Part shown: one piece after another, positions 27,921-36,822 of the stretch
How positions within the stretch are numbered: the first letter of the stretch is position 1
Layout: each line of letters begins with the position of its first letter
Origin: Deltaproteobacteria bacterium
GTDB lineage: Bacteria > Desulfobacterota > Binatia > HRBIN30 > JACQVA1
Length of the DNA: 64,000 bases
Reading direction: 5' to 3'
NCBI GenBank assembly: GCA_016178705.1
Contig: JACOST010000028.1
Location: 254,951 to 318,950, forward strand
The notes under the pieces: model-generated
Database searches by the model: none
What the model was told of the DNA's origin: nothing
The model's input: only the letters and a program-made list of their open reading frames with translations
Position numbers and translations under genes: made by a program

Positions 27921-27984
27921 CCGGAATCCGCCCGCCCCGTTGCCGGGAGCGGGAACCAAATGAGGAACCCCACACGCTCGTCGC

Positions 27985-30543
27985 TTACTTCCCCACGACC
28001 GGTTCGAGCACTGGACTCAGCCCGATCGATTTCGCGACGATCTCCTGAGCGTGGTACATCACGCGGCCCAGACGTAAACACTCGTAGATCACCACGCCCA
28101 GATTGATGGCGCCGAGCAGCCCCGCCACCTCCGCGATCTCCGGTGCGCGCAGGAACAGCCCGAGCGACAGGACCGCGCCGCAAGCGAGCAGCGACATCTT
28201 GGCGAGGAACGAGAGACGAATGCCGCAGCGGGCGCGGAAGAAACGCTTGGCGCCGCCGTGATTCTCGACCGCGAGCTTGAGATCCGCGGTCGTCCAGACG
28301 CCGCGATACACTTCGATATCCCAGTCGTTCCACCCCTGATCGATGGCGACCAAGTGCTTGCGCACGACCAGGAACTCCATCAAGGCCCCGAGCAGGTGTT
28401 CCTTCTCGCGCCCGTCTTCCGACCAGTACGATAGGAAGAAGCGTCGTGCCGCCCACTGCACTTTCGGTTTCTGCGACGGCGTCTCGAGGCTGATCCGTTC
28501 GACCGGCCGCATGCCTTGCAACCGCCACAGATACCGCTGCGCACTGCGCACGAGGGGCCCGAGATAGACCAGCGCCGTAATCAGCAGCCGCGAACGGAAC
28601 AGATCGTAGCGCGGCTCCAGCCGCGCGCGCCACGCGGTCGCCACCGCCCACACCACTGAGATCAGCAACGGTGCCGAGGCCAGGAACAGGTAGCGCCCGG
28701 CGAGCAACGATCCCAGCAGCAGCACCAGCCCGACGACGTTCCACTCGAGCGTGAACGGGATGTACGACAGCAACGACGACGGCGCTTCGTACAGGGTTTG
28801 GAACAGGCCGCGACCAAACACGCCATGGTAAATCACTGGGCGGCGCGAGAACAACGCACCGGTGAAGTCTCCGTAGATGCGCCCAAGCCACTGCGATTGC
28901 CCGAGCAGGTTGAAGCGATACGGATGCTTGAAGTACAGTAGCGCTTCGGCTTTGCCGTAGCCCATCTGCTGCTTGAGATACGCGCGGATGGTGTTGCGGC
29001 GGAAGTGCCACACCATCGCCGCCGGACTGAAGCCGATCGGGTGTCCGAGGTTTTGCAACCGCCAACACAGATCGACGTCGTCCCCGGCCGCGCGATACAC
29101 CGGATCGAAGCCGTCGACGGCTTGCAGCGCGCTGCGCCGGAAGGCCATGTTGCAGCCCGGAATGTGCTCCGCCACTTCGTCATTGAGCAGTACATGCGTC
29201 GGCCCGCCGGGCGACGCTGCCACACACGCCGGAATCAACGCGTCTTCGGGCGGCGGCAGATTCGGTCCGCCGACGGACACGAAGCCACCGTACTCGAACT
29301 TGTACGCCAGGTAGGTCAGCCAATCGGGATCGACCACGCAATCGGAGTCGGTGTAGGCGATGATGTCGCCGAGCGCGGCCTCGGCGCCGACGTTGCGCGC
29401 CACGCTGAGGCCCTTGTTGGGTTGCGAAATGATCCGCGCCTCGGGATAGCGTTCTGCGATTGCCCGCGTCGAATCGGTCGAACCATCATCGACGACGACG
29501 ATTTCGTAGTTCGGGTACCGGAGTTCGCGCAACGACCGCATGCAGGCATCCATCGTCGTCTCGGCGTTATACGCGCAGATCACCACTGAGAACCTGGGTG
29601 GATTCGGCAGCGGCGGCGGCAGTTGCCCGGCGTAGATCTTCTGCACCGAGTGATACGACGGTTTCTTGTGGCGGGCGCGATCGACCAGTCCGAACGCCCA
29701 GTCTTCGACCTGAAAGCCGCCGGTGAACCAATCGTCGGTCCACGCAAACACGACCGCGCCGGCGACGCCGCTCTCGAAGGCGGCGCGCACTTGCCACGAC
29801 AGGATCTCGGCCTGCTCCGCATCGCCTTCGCGGATCGAGTCGATGCCGAACTCGGTCAACACCAGCGGTTTGTCTTTGGCGAGATTCTGCAGCCGCGAGA
29901 CGTAGCTGCGGAAATCGTGCTCGCGATGCAAGTAGACATTGAACGAGATGAAGTCGAGGAAATCGAGATCGAGATATTCCGTCGGCGGGAAGTTGGCGTA
30001 GCTGACCAGCGTCTCCGGCGTGATGTTCTTGGCCAGGTCAAACAGTTCGTGCATGAACTCGCGAGTACGTTCGGGGCCGTGCCAGCGAACGATGTCGGAC
30101 GGGATCTCGTTGCCGATCAGCATGGCGAAGAGCGCGGGATGGCCGTGCAGTGCCTTCACCGCGTTCTCGACGCTGGTGCGGATCTCTGCCGCGACGCCGG
30201 GCTCGTCGAGGAAGGCCACGTGTTCGGTCCACGGGATGCCGGTGAGGACGACGAGGTCGTTGTCACCCGCGAGATCGAGCAGCCACTCGGGGGGCGGGGT
30301 GAAGGTGCGGAAGCAGTTCACGCCGGCATCGCGCATGAGCGCGAAGTCGCGCAGGACCATATCGCGTTCGGGAAATTGCGTTCCATGCGCTGCGGGGGCG
30401 AATGGTCCATACGACACGCCGCGGAGGAAGCATTTTTCTTCCCCGCGGAAGAGGAACTTGCCCTTCGCCTGCGGTCGGCGGCCAATGTCCTCTTGGGCAA
30501 TGCGCCGGTCGAGTGCGACCGCGGCAGCGCTGGCTGGGGGCAT
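27985..30543 (-). CDS. Glycoside hydrolase-glycosyltransferase family 2 fusion
   Basis: An 852-residue two-enzyme protein. Residues about 30-310 are a clan-A TIM barrel: RGVSYGPFAP, MRDAGVNCFRTFTPP, acid/base in IGNEIPSD and nucleophile in LVLTEFGID. Residues about 320-570 are a GT2 domain: VVDDGSTDST, YTDSDCVVDPDW, GDDVDLCWRLQNLG. Hydrophobic helices follow (about 610-680 and 770-820). The pairing resembles NdvB-type cyclic-glucan synthases, which join GT2 with a GH17 domain, but here the hydrolase is N-terminal. The likely job is polymerising and remodelling a glucan-like chain at the inner membrane. ATG 30543 is used; a TTG at 30555 is the alternative. Confidence 0.8.
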   Translation of the reverse strand: MPPASAAAVALDRRIAQEDIGRRPQAKGKFLFRGEEKCFLRGVSYGPFAPAAHGTQFPERDMVLRDFALMRDAGVNCFRTFTPPPEWLLDLAGDNDLVVLTGIPWTEHVAFLDEPGVAAEIRTSVENAVKALHGHPALFAMLIGNEIPSDIVRWHGPERTREFMHELFDLAKNITPETLVSYANFPPTEYLDLDFLDFISFNVYLHREHDFRSYVSRLQNLAKDKPLVLTEFGIDSIREGDAEQAEILSWQVRAAFESGVAGAVVFAWTDDWFTGGFQVEDWAFGLVDRARHKKPSYHSVQKIYAGQLPPPLPNPPRFSVVICAYNAETTMDACMRSLRELRYPNYEIVVVDDGSTDSTRAIAERYPEARIISQPNKGLSVARNVGAEAALGDIIAYTDSDCVVDPDWLTYLAYKFEYGGFVSVGGPNLPPPEDALIPACVAASPGGPTHVLLNDEVAEHIPGCNMAFRRSALQAVDGFDPVYRAAGDDVDLCWRLQNLGHPIGFSPAAMVWHFRRNTIRAYLKQQMGYGKAEALLYFKHPYRFNLLGQSQWLGRIYGDFTGALFSRRPVIYHGVFGRGLFQTLYEAPSSLLSYIPFTLEWNVVGLVLLLGSLLAGRYLFLASAPLLISVVWAVATAWRARLEPRYDLFRSRLLITALVYLGPLVRSAQRYLWRLQGMRPVERISLETPSQKPKVQWAARRFFLSYWSEDGREKEHLLGALMEFLVVRKHLVAIDQGWNDWDIEVYRGVWTTADLKLAVENHGGAKRFFRARCGIRLSFLAKMSLLACGAVLSLGLFLRAPEIAEVAGLLGAINLGVVIYECLRLGRVMYHAQEIVAKSIGLSPVLEPVVGK

Positions 30544-30870
30544 GGTCTGAATCAACTCCGGATGAGCATCGGGGTTGCGGTTAGTCCCGCGCAGCGGAAA
30601 GGATCGGGCACCCCATCGTTTGGATCGTCGAAACCGGCGCCGTCATAGCATGGCGTGCCCGCGCCAAGCTAGGTCTGGCTGGGCAACCGCCGGGCGCCCC
30701 GTTTGAGCGCGAACCTGCACGCGAAGTTCGGCGATCCGCGACGCGCTCGTTTCCCGCGTTGGTGAAAGCGAGGTTACCTTGACTGAAGTAACACGCCGTG
30801 TTAGATGCGCCGCTCCCGTTCAGGGAGAAGTCTCAACGCTACCCGCCGGGGAGGCGAGAGAGTTTGTACC
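30544..30870. other. Divergent intergenic region, GH-GT2 cluster / excisionase-type regulator
   Basis: A 327-bp region between divergent transcription units. It holds the promoter and palindrome described at 30779-30806. No gene or RNA is apparent in 30550-30770. Confidence 0.55.
30779..30806 (+). promoter_or_regulatory. Promoter with embedded 15-bp palindromic operator
   Basis: TTGACT (30779-30784), 16-bp spacer, TTAGAT (30801-30806). The palindrome TAACACGCCGTGTTA (30789-30803) has perfect 7-bp arms and fills the spacer, where a bound repressor would block RNA polymerase. It drives the HTH gene at 30871. Confidence 0.5.
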
Positions 30871-31059
30871 ATGGAAAAGGATGACACGATTCTGAACAGC
30901 AAAGAGGTCGCTCAGATCCTCGATATGAGTCCGGACACCGTGAACGAGTTTGCCCGCAAGAGCATCTTGCCGGCATTCAAAACCGGGCGGCAGTGGCGCT
31001 TTCGCCGCCGCGACATCGCGTCGTTCAAGCGCCAACTGCGCGGGGCAACGGCCGCGTGA
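30871..31059 (+). CDS. Excisionase-type (MerR-like HTH_17) DNA-binding protein
   Basis: A 62-residue winged HTH: SKEVAQILDMSPDTVNEFAR then LPAFKTGRQWRFRRRDIASF, the standard HTH_17 pattern. A GGGGAGG lies 16 bases before the ATG, a wide gap, and GAGAGAG is closer. Its own promoter carries a palindrome, so autoregulation is plausible. The methyltransferase gene starts 38 bp downstream. Confidence 0.82.
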   Translation: MEKDDTILNSKEVAQILDMSPDTVNEFARKSILPAFKTGRQWRFRRRDIASFKRQLRGATAA

Positions 31060-31097
31060 TCGCGCGGGTTGCTCGCGCCTAACCGATTGAGGTTCTG

Positions 31098-31727
31098 ATG
31101 CCCTCGTTCGAACAGACTCAAGCCCACGAAAGCAAGATCTACTCCGAATTTTCCCACCTCTACGACCGGATCTTTACGCGCGTGTTCTTTCCGCGGATCA
31201 GTCGGGTCATTCGCGCGCTGGACATCCCGCCGGGGGCCCGCGTCCTGGAAGTCGGTGTGGGCACCGGGCTCTCGTTTCCGGCCTATCCGCCGCACTGCCA
31301 TGTGACCGGCATCGACCTGGCGCCCGAGATGCTCGAACAGGCGCAAGAGAAGATCAATCGTAACGCGTGGCGCCACATCAACGTGATGCCGATGGATGCG
31401 CTCGATCTCAAGTTCGCCGAGGATACCTTCGACTACGTGATGGCCTTCCACGTGGTGAGCGTCGTCCCCGATCAGCGCCGGCTCATGAACGAGGTCCAGC
31501 GCGTCTGCCGTCCACACGGATCGGTGGTCGTGATCAATCACTTCCGCAGCCCACAGCCCATGCTGGCGGCGCTCGATCGCTCGATCGAGCCCATCACCCG
31601 CCGCCTGGGCTGGCGCACGCTCAATCAAGGCGAGGTGTTCGAGGGCTTGCCGCTGCGGATCCGCCGGCAATACAAGACCTCGCAGCGCTCCCTGTTCACC
31701 ATCGTCGTGGCCGAGAACCAAAAGTAG
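31098..31727 (+). CDS. Class I SAM methyltransferase, PmtA-like
   Basis: A 209-residue methyltransferase close in pattern to Rhodobacter-type phosphatidylethanolamine N-methyltransferase. SAM motif I is VLEVGVGTGLSFP, followed by VTGIDLAPEML, and the hallmark FDYVMAFHVVSVVPD and VVVINHF segments. Expected reaction: SAM-dependent methylation of phosphatidylethanolamine towards phosphatidylcholine at the inner membrane. The assignment is by motif only. Confidence 0.82.
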   Translation: MPSFEQTQAHESKIYSEFSHLYDRIFTRVFFPRISRVIRALDIPPGARVLEVGVGTGLSFPAYPPHCHVTGIDLAPEMLEQAQEKINRNAWRHINVMPMDALDLKFAEDTFDYVMAFHVVSVVPDQRRLMNEVQRVCRPHGSVVVINHFRSPQPMLAALDRSIEPITRRLGWRTLNQGEVFEGLPLRIRRQYKTSQRSLFTIVVAENQK

Positions 31728-31744
31728 CCCGCCCCCTCTCAAAC

Positions 31745-31760
31745 CTGGCCGTTCGGCCAG
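31745..31760 (+). terminator. Hairpin after the methyltransferase gene
   Basis: CTGGCC / GGCCAG, 6-bp stem with a GTTC loop, 18 bp after the stop codon. No T-run, so weak support. Confidence 0.35.
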
Positions 31761-31784
31761 TCGTGGACCGCGCCAGTTACTGAA

Positions 31785-31813
31785 TTGTGGCTGACCGGCG
31801 CATAGGTTATACT
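31785..31813 (+). promoter_or_regulatory. Sigma-70-type promoter of ctpA
   Basis: TTGTGG (31785-31790), 17-bp spacer, TATACT (31808-31813), 35 bp before the ATG. Confidence 0.55.
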
Positions 31814-31848
31814 CCGTCATCGTTGCGGATCGGAAGGTACAGACTCCT

Positions 31849-33222
31849 ATGACAGTAAAGCGGCGACTCGGTGTAGTCGCAACCGTGATCGTGGTGACCG
31901 CGGCCCTCCTCCTGGGCGGCCGAATGGTGAGCCGCGTCTCAGCCGTGGCGAAGGATGCCTACGAGAACATCGAGGCCTTCACCAACGTGCTGGCACTGGT
32001 ACAAAAGAACTACGTTGATGAAGTCACAACCAAGCAACTCATCGACGGCGCGATCACCGGCATGCTCAGCGCCCTGGATCCGCACAGCGCCTACTTGCCT
32101 CCCGAACAGTACAAAGAATTGCAGGTCGATACCCGCGGTAGCTTCGGCGGCCTCGGCATCGAGATCACGGTGAAAAACGGCTTGCTCACCGTGGTGTCGC
32201 CCATCGAGGATACCCCAGCTTTCCGCGCCGGCGTCAAACCGGGCGATCAGATCATCAAGATCGAGGACGATTTCACCAAGGACATGACCTTGGTCGACGC
32301 CGTCAAGCGCATGCGTGGTCCGAAGGGCACCAAGATTCATCTCACGCTGCGTCGCGAGGGGGCGGCCGAGTTGATCGATCTCACGCTGGAACGCGAGGTC
32401 ATCAAAATCCAGAGCGTAAAATTCCACATGCTGGAAAAGGGCTACGGCTATATCCGCCTCACACAGTTCCAAGAGCACTCGGACGAAGATCTCGAGAAGG
32501 CGTTGAAGAGTTTGGAGAAGGAGAGCGGAGGGCATCTGTCCGGCCTGGTACTCGACCTGCGCAACAATCCGGGCGGGCTGCTCACGCAAGCGGTCCGCGT
32601 GTCGGATACCTTCTTGGATTCCGGCTTGGTGGTCTATACGGACGGGCGGCTGGAGAGTCAGAAGCAAAAGTACTTCGCTCACCGCCAAGGCAGCCATACC
32701 GAATTTCCGATGATCGTGCTGGTCAACGGTGGCACCGCCAGCGCCTCCGAGATCGTCGCCGGTGCGCTGCAAGATCACAAACGCGCGCTGGTGCTCGGTG
32801 AGCAGACCTTTGGTAAGGGATCGGTGCAGACGATCCTGCCGATCGACGACAACGCCGCGTTGCGCCTCACCACTGCGCGTTACTTCACGCCGAATGGCCG
32901 GTCGATCCAAGCGATGGGCATTACGCCCGACGTGGTCATGGAGAGTGTCGTGACCGCGAAGGCCGAAGCTGAGCACAACGTGCCCTCGCTGCGCGAGGAA
33001 AACTTACCGCGGCACCTCGAATCGCCCAGCGGTGGCACCAAGATCAAGGAAGAGAAGCCGCACGACGGCGCCCCGCCGCAAGGCGGCGACGGCAACATTC
33101 CGAGCAGCAGTGGCCCTCCGCTCGATCCCGAAGCCGCGAAGGATCCGCAACTCCACCGCGCGCTGGAACTGCTCAAGAGTTGGAACGTGTTCAAAACCGT
33201 GGTGGCGCAGAGCCAGCCCTAA
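31849..33222 (+). CDS. ctpA: Carboxy-terminal processing protease (S41)
   Basis: A 457-residue periplasmic serine protease. N-terminal membrane anchor (VVATVIVVTAALLLGG), PDZ domain at about 90-175 (GGLGIEITVKNG, AGVKPGDQIIKIED), then the S41 core with catalytic Ser in GGTASASEIVAGAL and Lys in GEQTFGKGSVQT. The C-terminal 70 residues are proline/glycine-rich and low in complexity. It trims periplasmic or membrane protein C-termini. Confidence 0.95.
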   Translation: MTVKRRLGVVATVIVVTAALLLGGRMVSRVSAVAKDAYENIEAFTNVLALVQKNYVDEVTTKQLIDGAITGMLSALDPHSAYLPPEQYKELQVDTRGSFGGLGIEITVKNGLLTVVSPIEDTPAFRAGVKPGDQIIKIEDDFTKDMTLVDAVKRMRGPKGTKIHLTLRREGAAELIDLTLEREVIKIQSVKFHMLEKGYGYIRLTQFQEHSDEDLEKALKSLEKESGGHLSGLVLDLRNNPGGLLTQAVRVSDTFLDSGLVVYTDGRLESQKQKYFAHRQGSHTEFPMIVLVNGGTASASEIVAGALQDHKRALVLGEQTFGKGSVQTILPIDDNAALRLTTARYFTPNGRSIQAMGITPDVVMESVVTAKAEAEHNVPSLREENLPRHLESPSGGTKIKEEKPHDGAPPQGGDGNIPSSSGPPLDPEAAKDPQLHRALELLKSWNVFKTVVAQSQP

Positions 33223-33256
33223 GCGGCCGCGCGCGATCATGCCTAGCCTGACCCGG

Positions 33257-33284
33257 CGGAGCCCTTTCGTACGAAAGGGCTCCG
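33257..33284. repeat. 28-bp perfect palindrome
   Basis: Arms of 14 bases (CGGAGCCCTTTCGT / ACGAAAGGGCTCCG) meet without a spacer, between ctpA and the deacetylase-like gene and 16 bp before the latter's start. There is no T-run. It could end ctpA transcription in part, form a cruciform, or bind a dimeric regulator. Confidence 0.7.
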
Positions 33285-33300
33285 CATTGTCTGTAGCCTG

Positions 33301-34446
33301 ATGGCGCGTGATCGCGCCCGCGCCCGGGGAGGTGGCCTGGGCTGGTTCCGGAGCCTGATATTCTCGGCGGTCTTCGGCGTGCTGCTGTTCGTGATCGCGC
33401 AGGAAATACGCTCCGGCCACGGTCCGATCCTGCCCGCGGCGCCGCACGTCGATTGCAGTGGGCGCTTGGCCGACCTCACCACTCAGATCAACGAAGCGAC
33501 CGCGTTGCTAGCGCAGAGCGGGCTACCTCTGCTGGCGCCGATCGAGGAGAAGCAAGGGGCAGAACGCTTGCGCTACATTCACCGGCGCTACGAGGTTAGC
33601 GTCCCGCCGACGATCACCGCCGATGAGATCCGCCGGCGACTGGCGCCACTCGGCGAACACGATCCGTGCGTCGTGGTTGACGTTACGACGGACGGCGGCG
33701 GTGCGCATGTGCAGGTGGGCATCGATGAGGTTCTCACGCACACGCTGCTGATGCGATGGGCGACGCCGACGCCGGTGCGCATGCAGATCGCCATCGTGAT
33801 TGACGACCTTGGCAACGATTTGCGCAGCGCGCGCGAGTTTGCCGGCCTCGATGCGCCGTTAGCGTTTGCGATCGCGCCATTTCGTTCCTTCTCGAAGGAG
33901 GTCGCTGAAGTTGCGCACACGTTCAACCGCGAAGTCTTGCTCCGCTTACCGACTGACGACGGTGGTGACGCGACGGATGAACGAGTGCTCCGTGCCGTGG
34001 CCGCGCGCGCGGCGATTGAGGATGTACTCACGCAAGCCCTCGCCGCGGTCCCCTACGTGATCGGGACCTCGGTGGCGGCGGACGCGCCGATCACGCGCGA
34101 TCGCCAGCGCATGCGCTGGTTGTTGAGTTGGCTCAATGGACACCAGTTGTTCCTCGTCGACTACGCCACGCAAAGTACCGCCACCGAATTGGCCGCCGGC
34201 ATTGGTATCGCGGTGGGGTCTAGCACCGTAGTGCTTGACGACGTACCCACGGAAGCCGCCATGCACGACCAACTCGCGGCGTTGTTGCAGCAAGCGCGCG
34301 AGCGCGGCAGCGCCATCGGTGTAGGTCACCCGCAGCCGATGACCGCAACGGCGTTGAAGGCCGTGCTGCCGGAGTGGCGCGCGGCCGGTGTCGAACTGCT
34401 GCCGATCTCGACGCTGATCCAAGCCGGAACCTTGGCGTCGAAGTAG
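33301..34446 (+). CDS. Divergent polysaccharide deacetylase (YibQ family), degenerate
   Basis: A 381-residue protein with an N-terminal membrane anchor and the DUF610/YibQ NodB-like fold: MQIAIVIDDLGND, LAFAIAPFRSFS, FLVDYATQSTA, GSAIGVGHPQPMT. The usual LHLPMEP reads LRLPTDD, and the usual NNHMGS metal motif reads TSVAADA, so metal-binding histidines are missing. Activity is therefore doubtful. It often neighbours CtpA in other bacteria, as here, where it probably serves the cell envelope. Confidence 0.78.
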   Translation: MARDRARARGGGLGWFRSLIFSAVFGVLLFVIAQEIRSGHGPILPAAPHVDCSGRLADLTTQINEATALLAQSGLPLLAPIEEKQGAERLRYIHRRYEVSVPPTITADEIRRRLAPLGEHDPCVVVDVTTDGGGAHVQVGIDEVLTHTLLMRWATPTPVRMQIAIVIDDLGNDLRSAREFAGLDAPLAFAIAPFRSFSKEVAEVAHTFNREVLLRLPTDDGGDATDERVLRAVAARAAIEDVLTQALAAVPYVIGTSVAADAPITRDRQRMRWLLSWLNGHQLFLVDYATQSTATELAAGIGIAVGSSTVVLDDVPTEAAMHDQLAALLQQARERGSAIGVGHPQPMTATALKAVLPEWRAAGVELLPISTLIQAGTLASK

Positions 34447-34466
34447 GCCTCTGTTACAGTCCGCGC

Positions 34467-35681
34467 ATGCCATCACTTGAGCCGTTGGCAGCACCAGTGT
34501 TGACCGTGAGTCAGCTCACCTCGCGCGTGCGCGAGGTGTTGGATGGCGCGCTCGCGGATTGCCGCGTGGTTGGTGAGATCTCGAATTTTCGGGTGCCGCC
34601 GTCGGGTCATTGCTACTTCATTCTGAAGGATCGCCGCAGCCAGATCGCGGCGGTGATGTTTCGCTCCGCCAGCCAGACGCTCACGTTTCGCCCGCAAGAC
34701 GGCATGGAAGTCGTGGTGCGCGGGCGCATCGGCCTCTACGAAGCCCGCGGCGATCTGCAGCTCTACGTCGACTGGATGGAGCCGCGTGGCCAAGGGGCAC
34801 AGCAACTGGCGCTTGAACAACTCAAGCAGCGACTGGCGGCCGAAGGACTGTTCGCCCCCGAACGCAAACGAGCGCTGCCGATTTATCCGAGGGCTGTGGG
34901 CATCGCCACGGCGGCGACCGGAGCGGCGGTGCACGATCTCCTGCGCGTCTTGCGCGATCGCTGGCCATCGCAACGAGTGATTCTGCGGCCCGTGCGTGTG
35001 CAGGGTGCGGGCGCCGCCGCTGATATCGTGGCCGCGATTCAGGAGCTGAACGAAGTTCCGTCGATCGATGTCATCATCGTTGGCCGCGGCGGTGGATCGG
35101 TTGAAGACCTGTGGGCCTTCAATGAGGAACACTTGGCCCGCGCGATTGCCGGCTCGCGCATTCCGGTTGTCTCGGCGGTTGGCCACGAGGTCGATGTGAC
35201 CGTCGCCGATTTGGTTGCCGATTGCCGCGCGGCGACGCCCACCGCAGCGGCGGCGCTGGTGGTACCGGATCATTGCCAGGTGGCGGTTGATGTCGACGAC
35301 GCGACGCGCGCACTGGTGAGTGCCCTACGCCGGCGCGTGCAACGGGAGCGCGAACGCGTCGCCGGCTTACAGCGGCACATCCGTGAACCGCGCCAAGTGC
35401 TGGCATCGCTCCGGTTGCGGGTCGATGAGTTGGGCGAGCGCAGTCAGCGCGCGTTGGCGGCGACGCTGCGCCTCGCACGCCAGCAGCTGCGCGGGAGCGC
35501 GGAACAACTGCACGCGCTCAGCCCGCTCGCGGTGTTGCAGCGCGGCTACAGCATCACGCGACGCCAAGACGACGGCAGCGTGGTGCGCGATGCGGCGATT
35601 GTTCCGGCCGGCACTTCCGTGCGGCTCGCCTTCGCGCGGGGCTGGGCGCTGGCGCGCGTGTCAGAGAGTGGTGAATCGTAA
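34467..35681 (+). CDS. xseA: Exodeoxyribonuclease VII large subunit
   Basis: A 404-residue catalytic subunit. OB-fold [20 protein letters not shown] and [19 protein letters not shown], then the catalytic region [38 protein letters not shown] and [17 protein letters not shown]. The C-terminal coiled coil and [10 protein letters not shown] end are normal. It degrades single-stranded DNA with XseB. Its TAA overlaps the xseB ATG by one base. Confidence 0.96.
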   Translation: MPSLEPLAAPVLTVSQLTSRVREVLDGALADCRVVGEISNFRVPPSGHCYFILKDRRSQIAAVMFRSASQTLTFRPQDGMEVVVRGRIGLYEARGDLQLYVDWMEPRGQGAQQLALEQLKQRLAAEGLFAPERKRALPIYPRAVGIATAATGAAVHDLLRVLRDRWPSQRVILRPVRVQGAGAAADIVAAIQELNEVPSIDVIIVGRGGGSVEDLWAFNEEHLARAIAGSRIPVVSAVGHEVDVTVADLVADCRAATPTAAAALVVPDHCQVAVDVDDATRALVSALRRRVQRERERVAGLQRHIREPRQVLASLRLRVDELGERSQRALAATLRLARQQLRGSAEQLHALSPLAVLQRGYSITRRQDDGSVVRDAAIVPAGTSVRLAFARGWALARVSESGES

Positions 35682-35932
35682 TGGCGAATGACACCGACAC
35701 CCGACGCTTCGAGGACGCGATGCACGAGTTGGAGACGCTCGTGGCGCGCTTGGAATCCGGCGACCTCGCACTCGAAGACGCGCTCGCCGCCTTCGAGCAA
35801 GGCATCGGCCTAGTCCGCTTGCTCAACGAGAAGCTCAACCACGCCGAACAGCGCGTCGAGATCCTCACCCGCGACGCGGAGGGCGCGATCCGGTTGCAGA
35901 TCGTTGACAAGCTCAAGGATGACGGATCGTGA
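35681..35932 (+). CDS. xseB: Exodeoxyribonuclease VII small subunit
   Basis: An 83-residue helical protein, [20 protein letters not shown] then [20 protein letters not shown], the standard XseB pattern. It sits between xseA (TAATG overlap) and ispA (GTGA overlap) in a conserved gene order. Confidence 0.96.
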   Translation: MANDTDTRRFEDAMHELETLVARLESGDLALEDALAAFEQGIGLVRLLNEKLNHAEQRVEILTRDAEGAIRLQIVDKLKDDGS

Positions 35933-36822
35933 ACCTGGAAAGCTATCTGGCGCGCCGCCGCCGGCAGATCAATCGCCAACTGACGCGCTACCTGCCAGTC
36001 AAAGCCAAGCACACCCCGACACTGATCAAGGCCATGCGCCACAGTCTGCTGGCGGGCGGCAAGCGTTTGCGACCGATCTTGGCGCTTGCGGCGGCAGAGG
36101 CGGTCGGCGGCGCGCCGCGCGACTTGCTGCCGTTCGTGTGTGCGCTCGAGATGGTCCACACCTACTCGCTCGTGCACGACGATCTGCCGTCGATGGACGA
36201 CGACGATCTGCGCCGCGGCCAGCCGACGTGTCACGTCGTGTATGGCGAGGCCGTCGCGATTCTCGCCGGCGATGCGTTGCTCACCGAAGCCTTTCGTGTG
36301 ATGGTGGCTGCGGCGCAAACCAACGGCCTCAACAAAGCCCGCGCGCTGCAAGTGATCCACGAGATCGCCGAAGCGGCCGGAGCGCGCGGCATGGTGAGCG
36401 GGCAGGTGGCCGACATCGAGGCCGAGCACGCCGAGCCGAGTCTTGCGTTGGTCGAGTTCATTCACGTCCGCAAAACCGGTGCGCTGCTGCTCGCCTCCGT
36501 GCGCACCGGTGCGCTGCTGTCTGGGGCTAACGCCAGCACACTGCGCCACCTCACGCGCTACGGCGAGTGTCTGGGGCTCGCCTTTCAAATCGCCGATGAC
36601 ATCCTCGATGCCGAGGGCACGACGAGTGTCACGGGCAAGCGGGCCGGGCGCGATCGGGTGCTCAGCAAGGTGACGTTCCCCGCCGTGATGGGCATCGCAG
36701 CGGCGAAGGCGCGCGCGCGCGATTTGCTGGCGCAAGCGCTCGACGAGTTGCAGAGCTTCGACCAACGCGCCGAGCCCATGCGTGCGATCGCGCGCTACGT
36801 GGTCACGCGTGCCGGCGCGTAG
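35929..36822 (+). CDS. ispA: Polyprenyl (farnesyl) diphosphate synthase
   Basis: A 297-residue trans-prenyltransferase. First Asp-rich motif [15 protein letters not shown], second [15 protein letters not shown], plus GGKRLRPIL and [12 protein letters not shown]. It condenses IPP with allylic diphosphates, normally to FPP, in the cytosol. The GTG start overlaps the xseB stop. Chain length follows family convention and is not proven. Confidence 0.94.
   Translation: MNLESYLARRRRQINRQLTRYLPVKAKHTPTLIKAMRHSLLAGGKRLRPILALAAAEAVGGAPRDLLPFVCALEMVHTYSLVHDDLPSMDDDDLRRGQPTCHVVYGEAVAILAGDALLTEAFRVMVAAAQTNGLNKARALQVIHEIAEAAGARGMVSGQVADIEAEHAEPSLALVEFIHVRKTGALLLASVRTGALLSGANASTLRHLTRYGECLGLAFQIADDILDAEGTTSVTGKRAGRDRVLSKVTFPAVMGIAAAKARARDLLAQALDELQSFDQRAEPMRAIARYVVTRAGA

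Noticed and set aside
30544-30778. Small RNA or tRNA in the gap before the excisionase-type gene
   Set aside because: No cloverleaf-compatible TTCGAATC arm, terminator or conserved structure could be seen.
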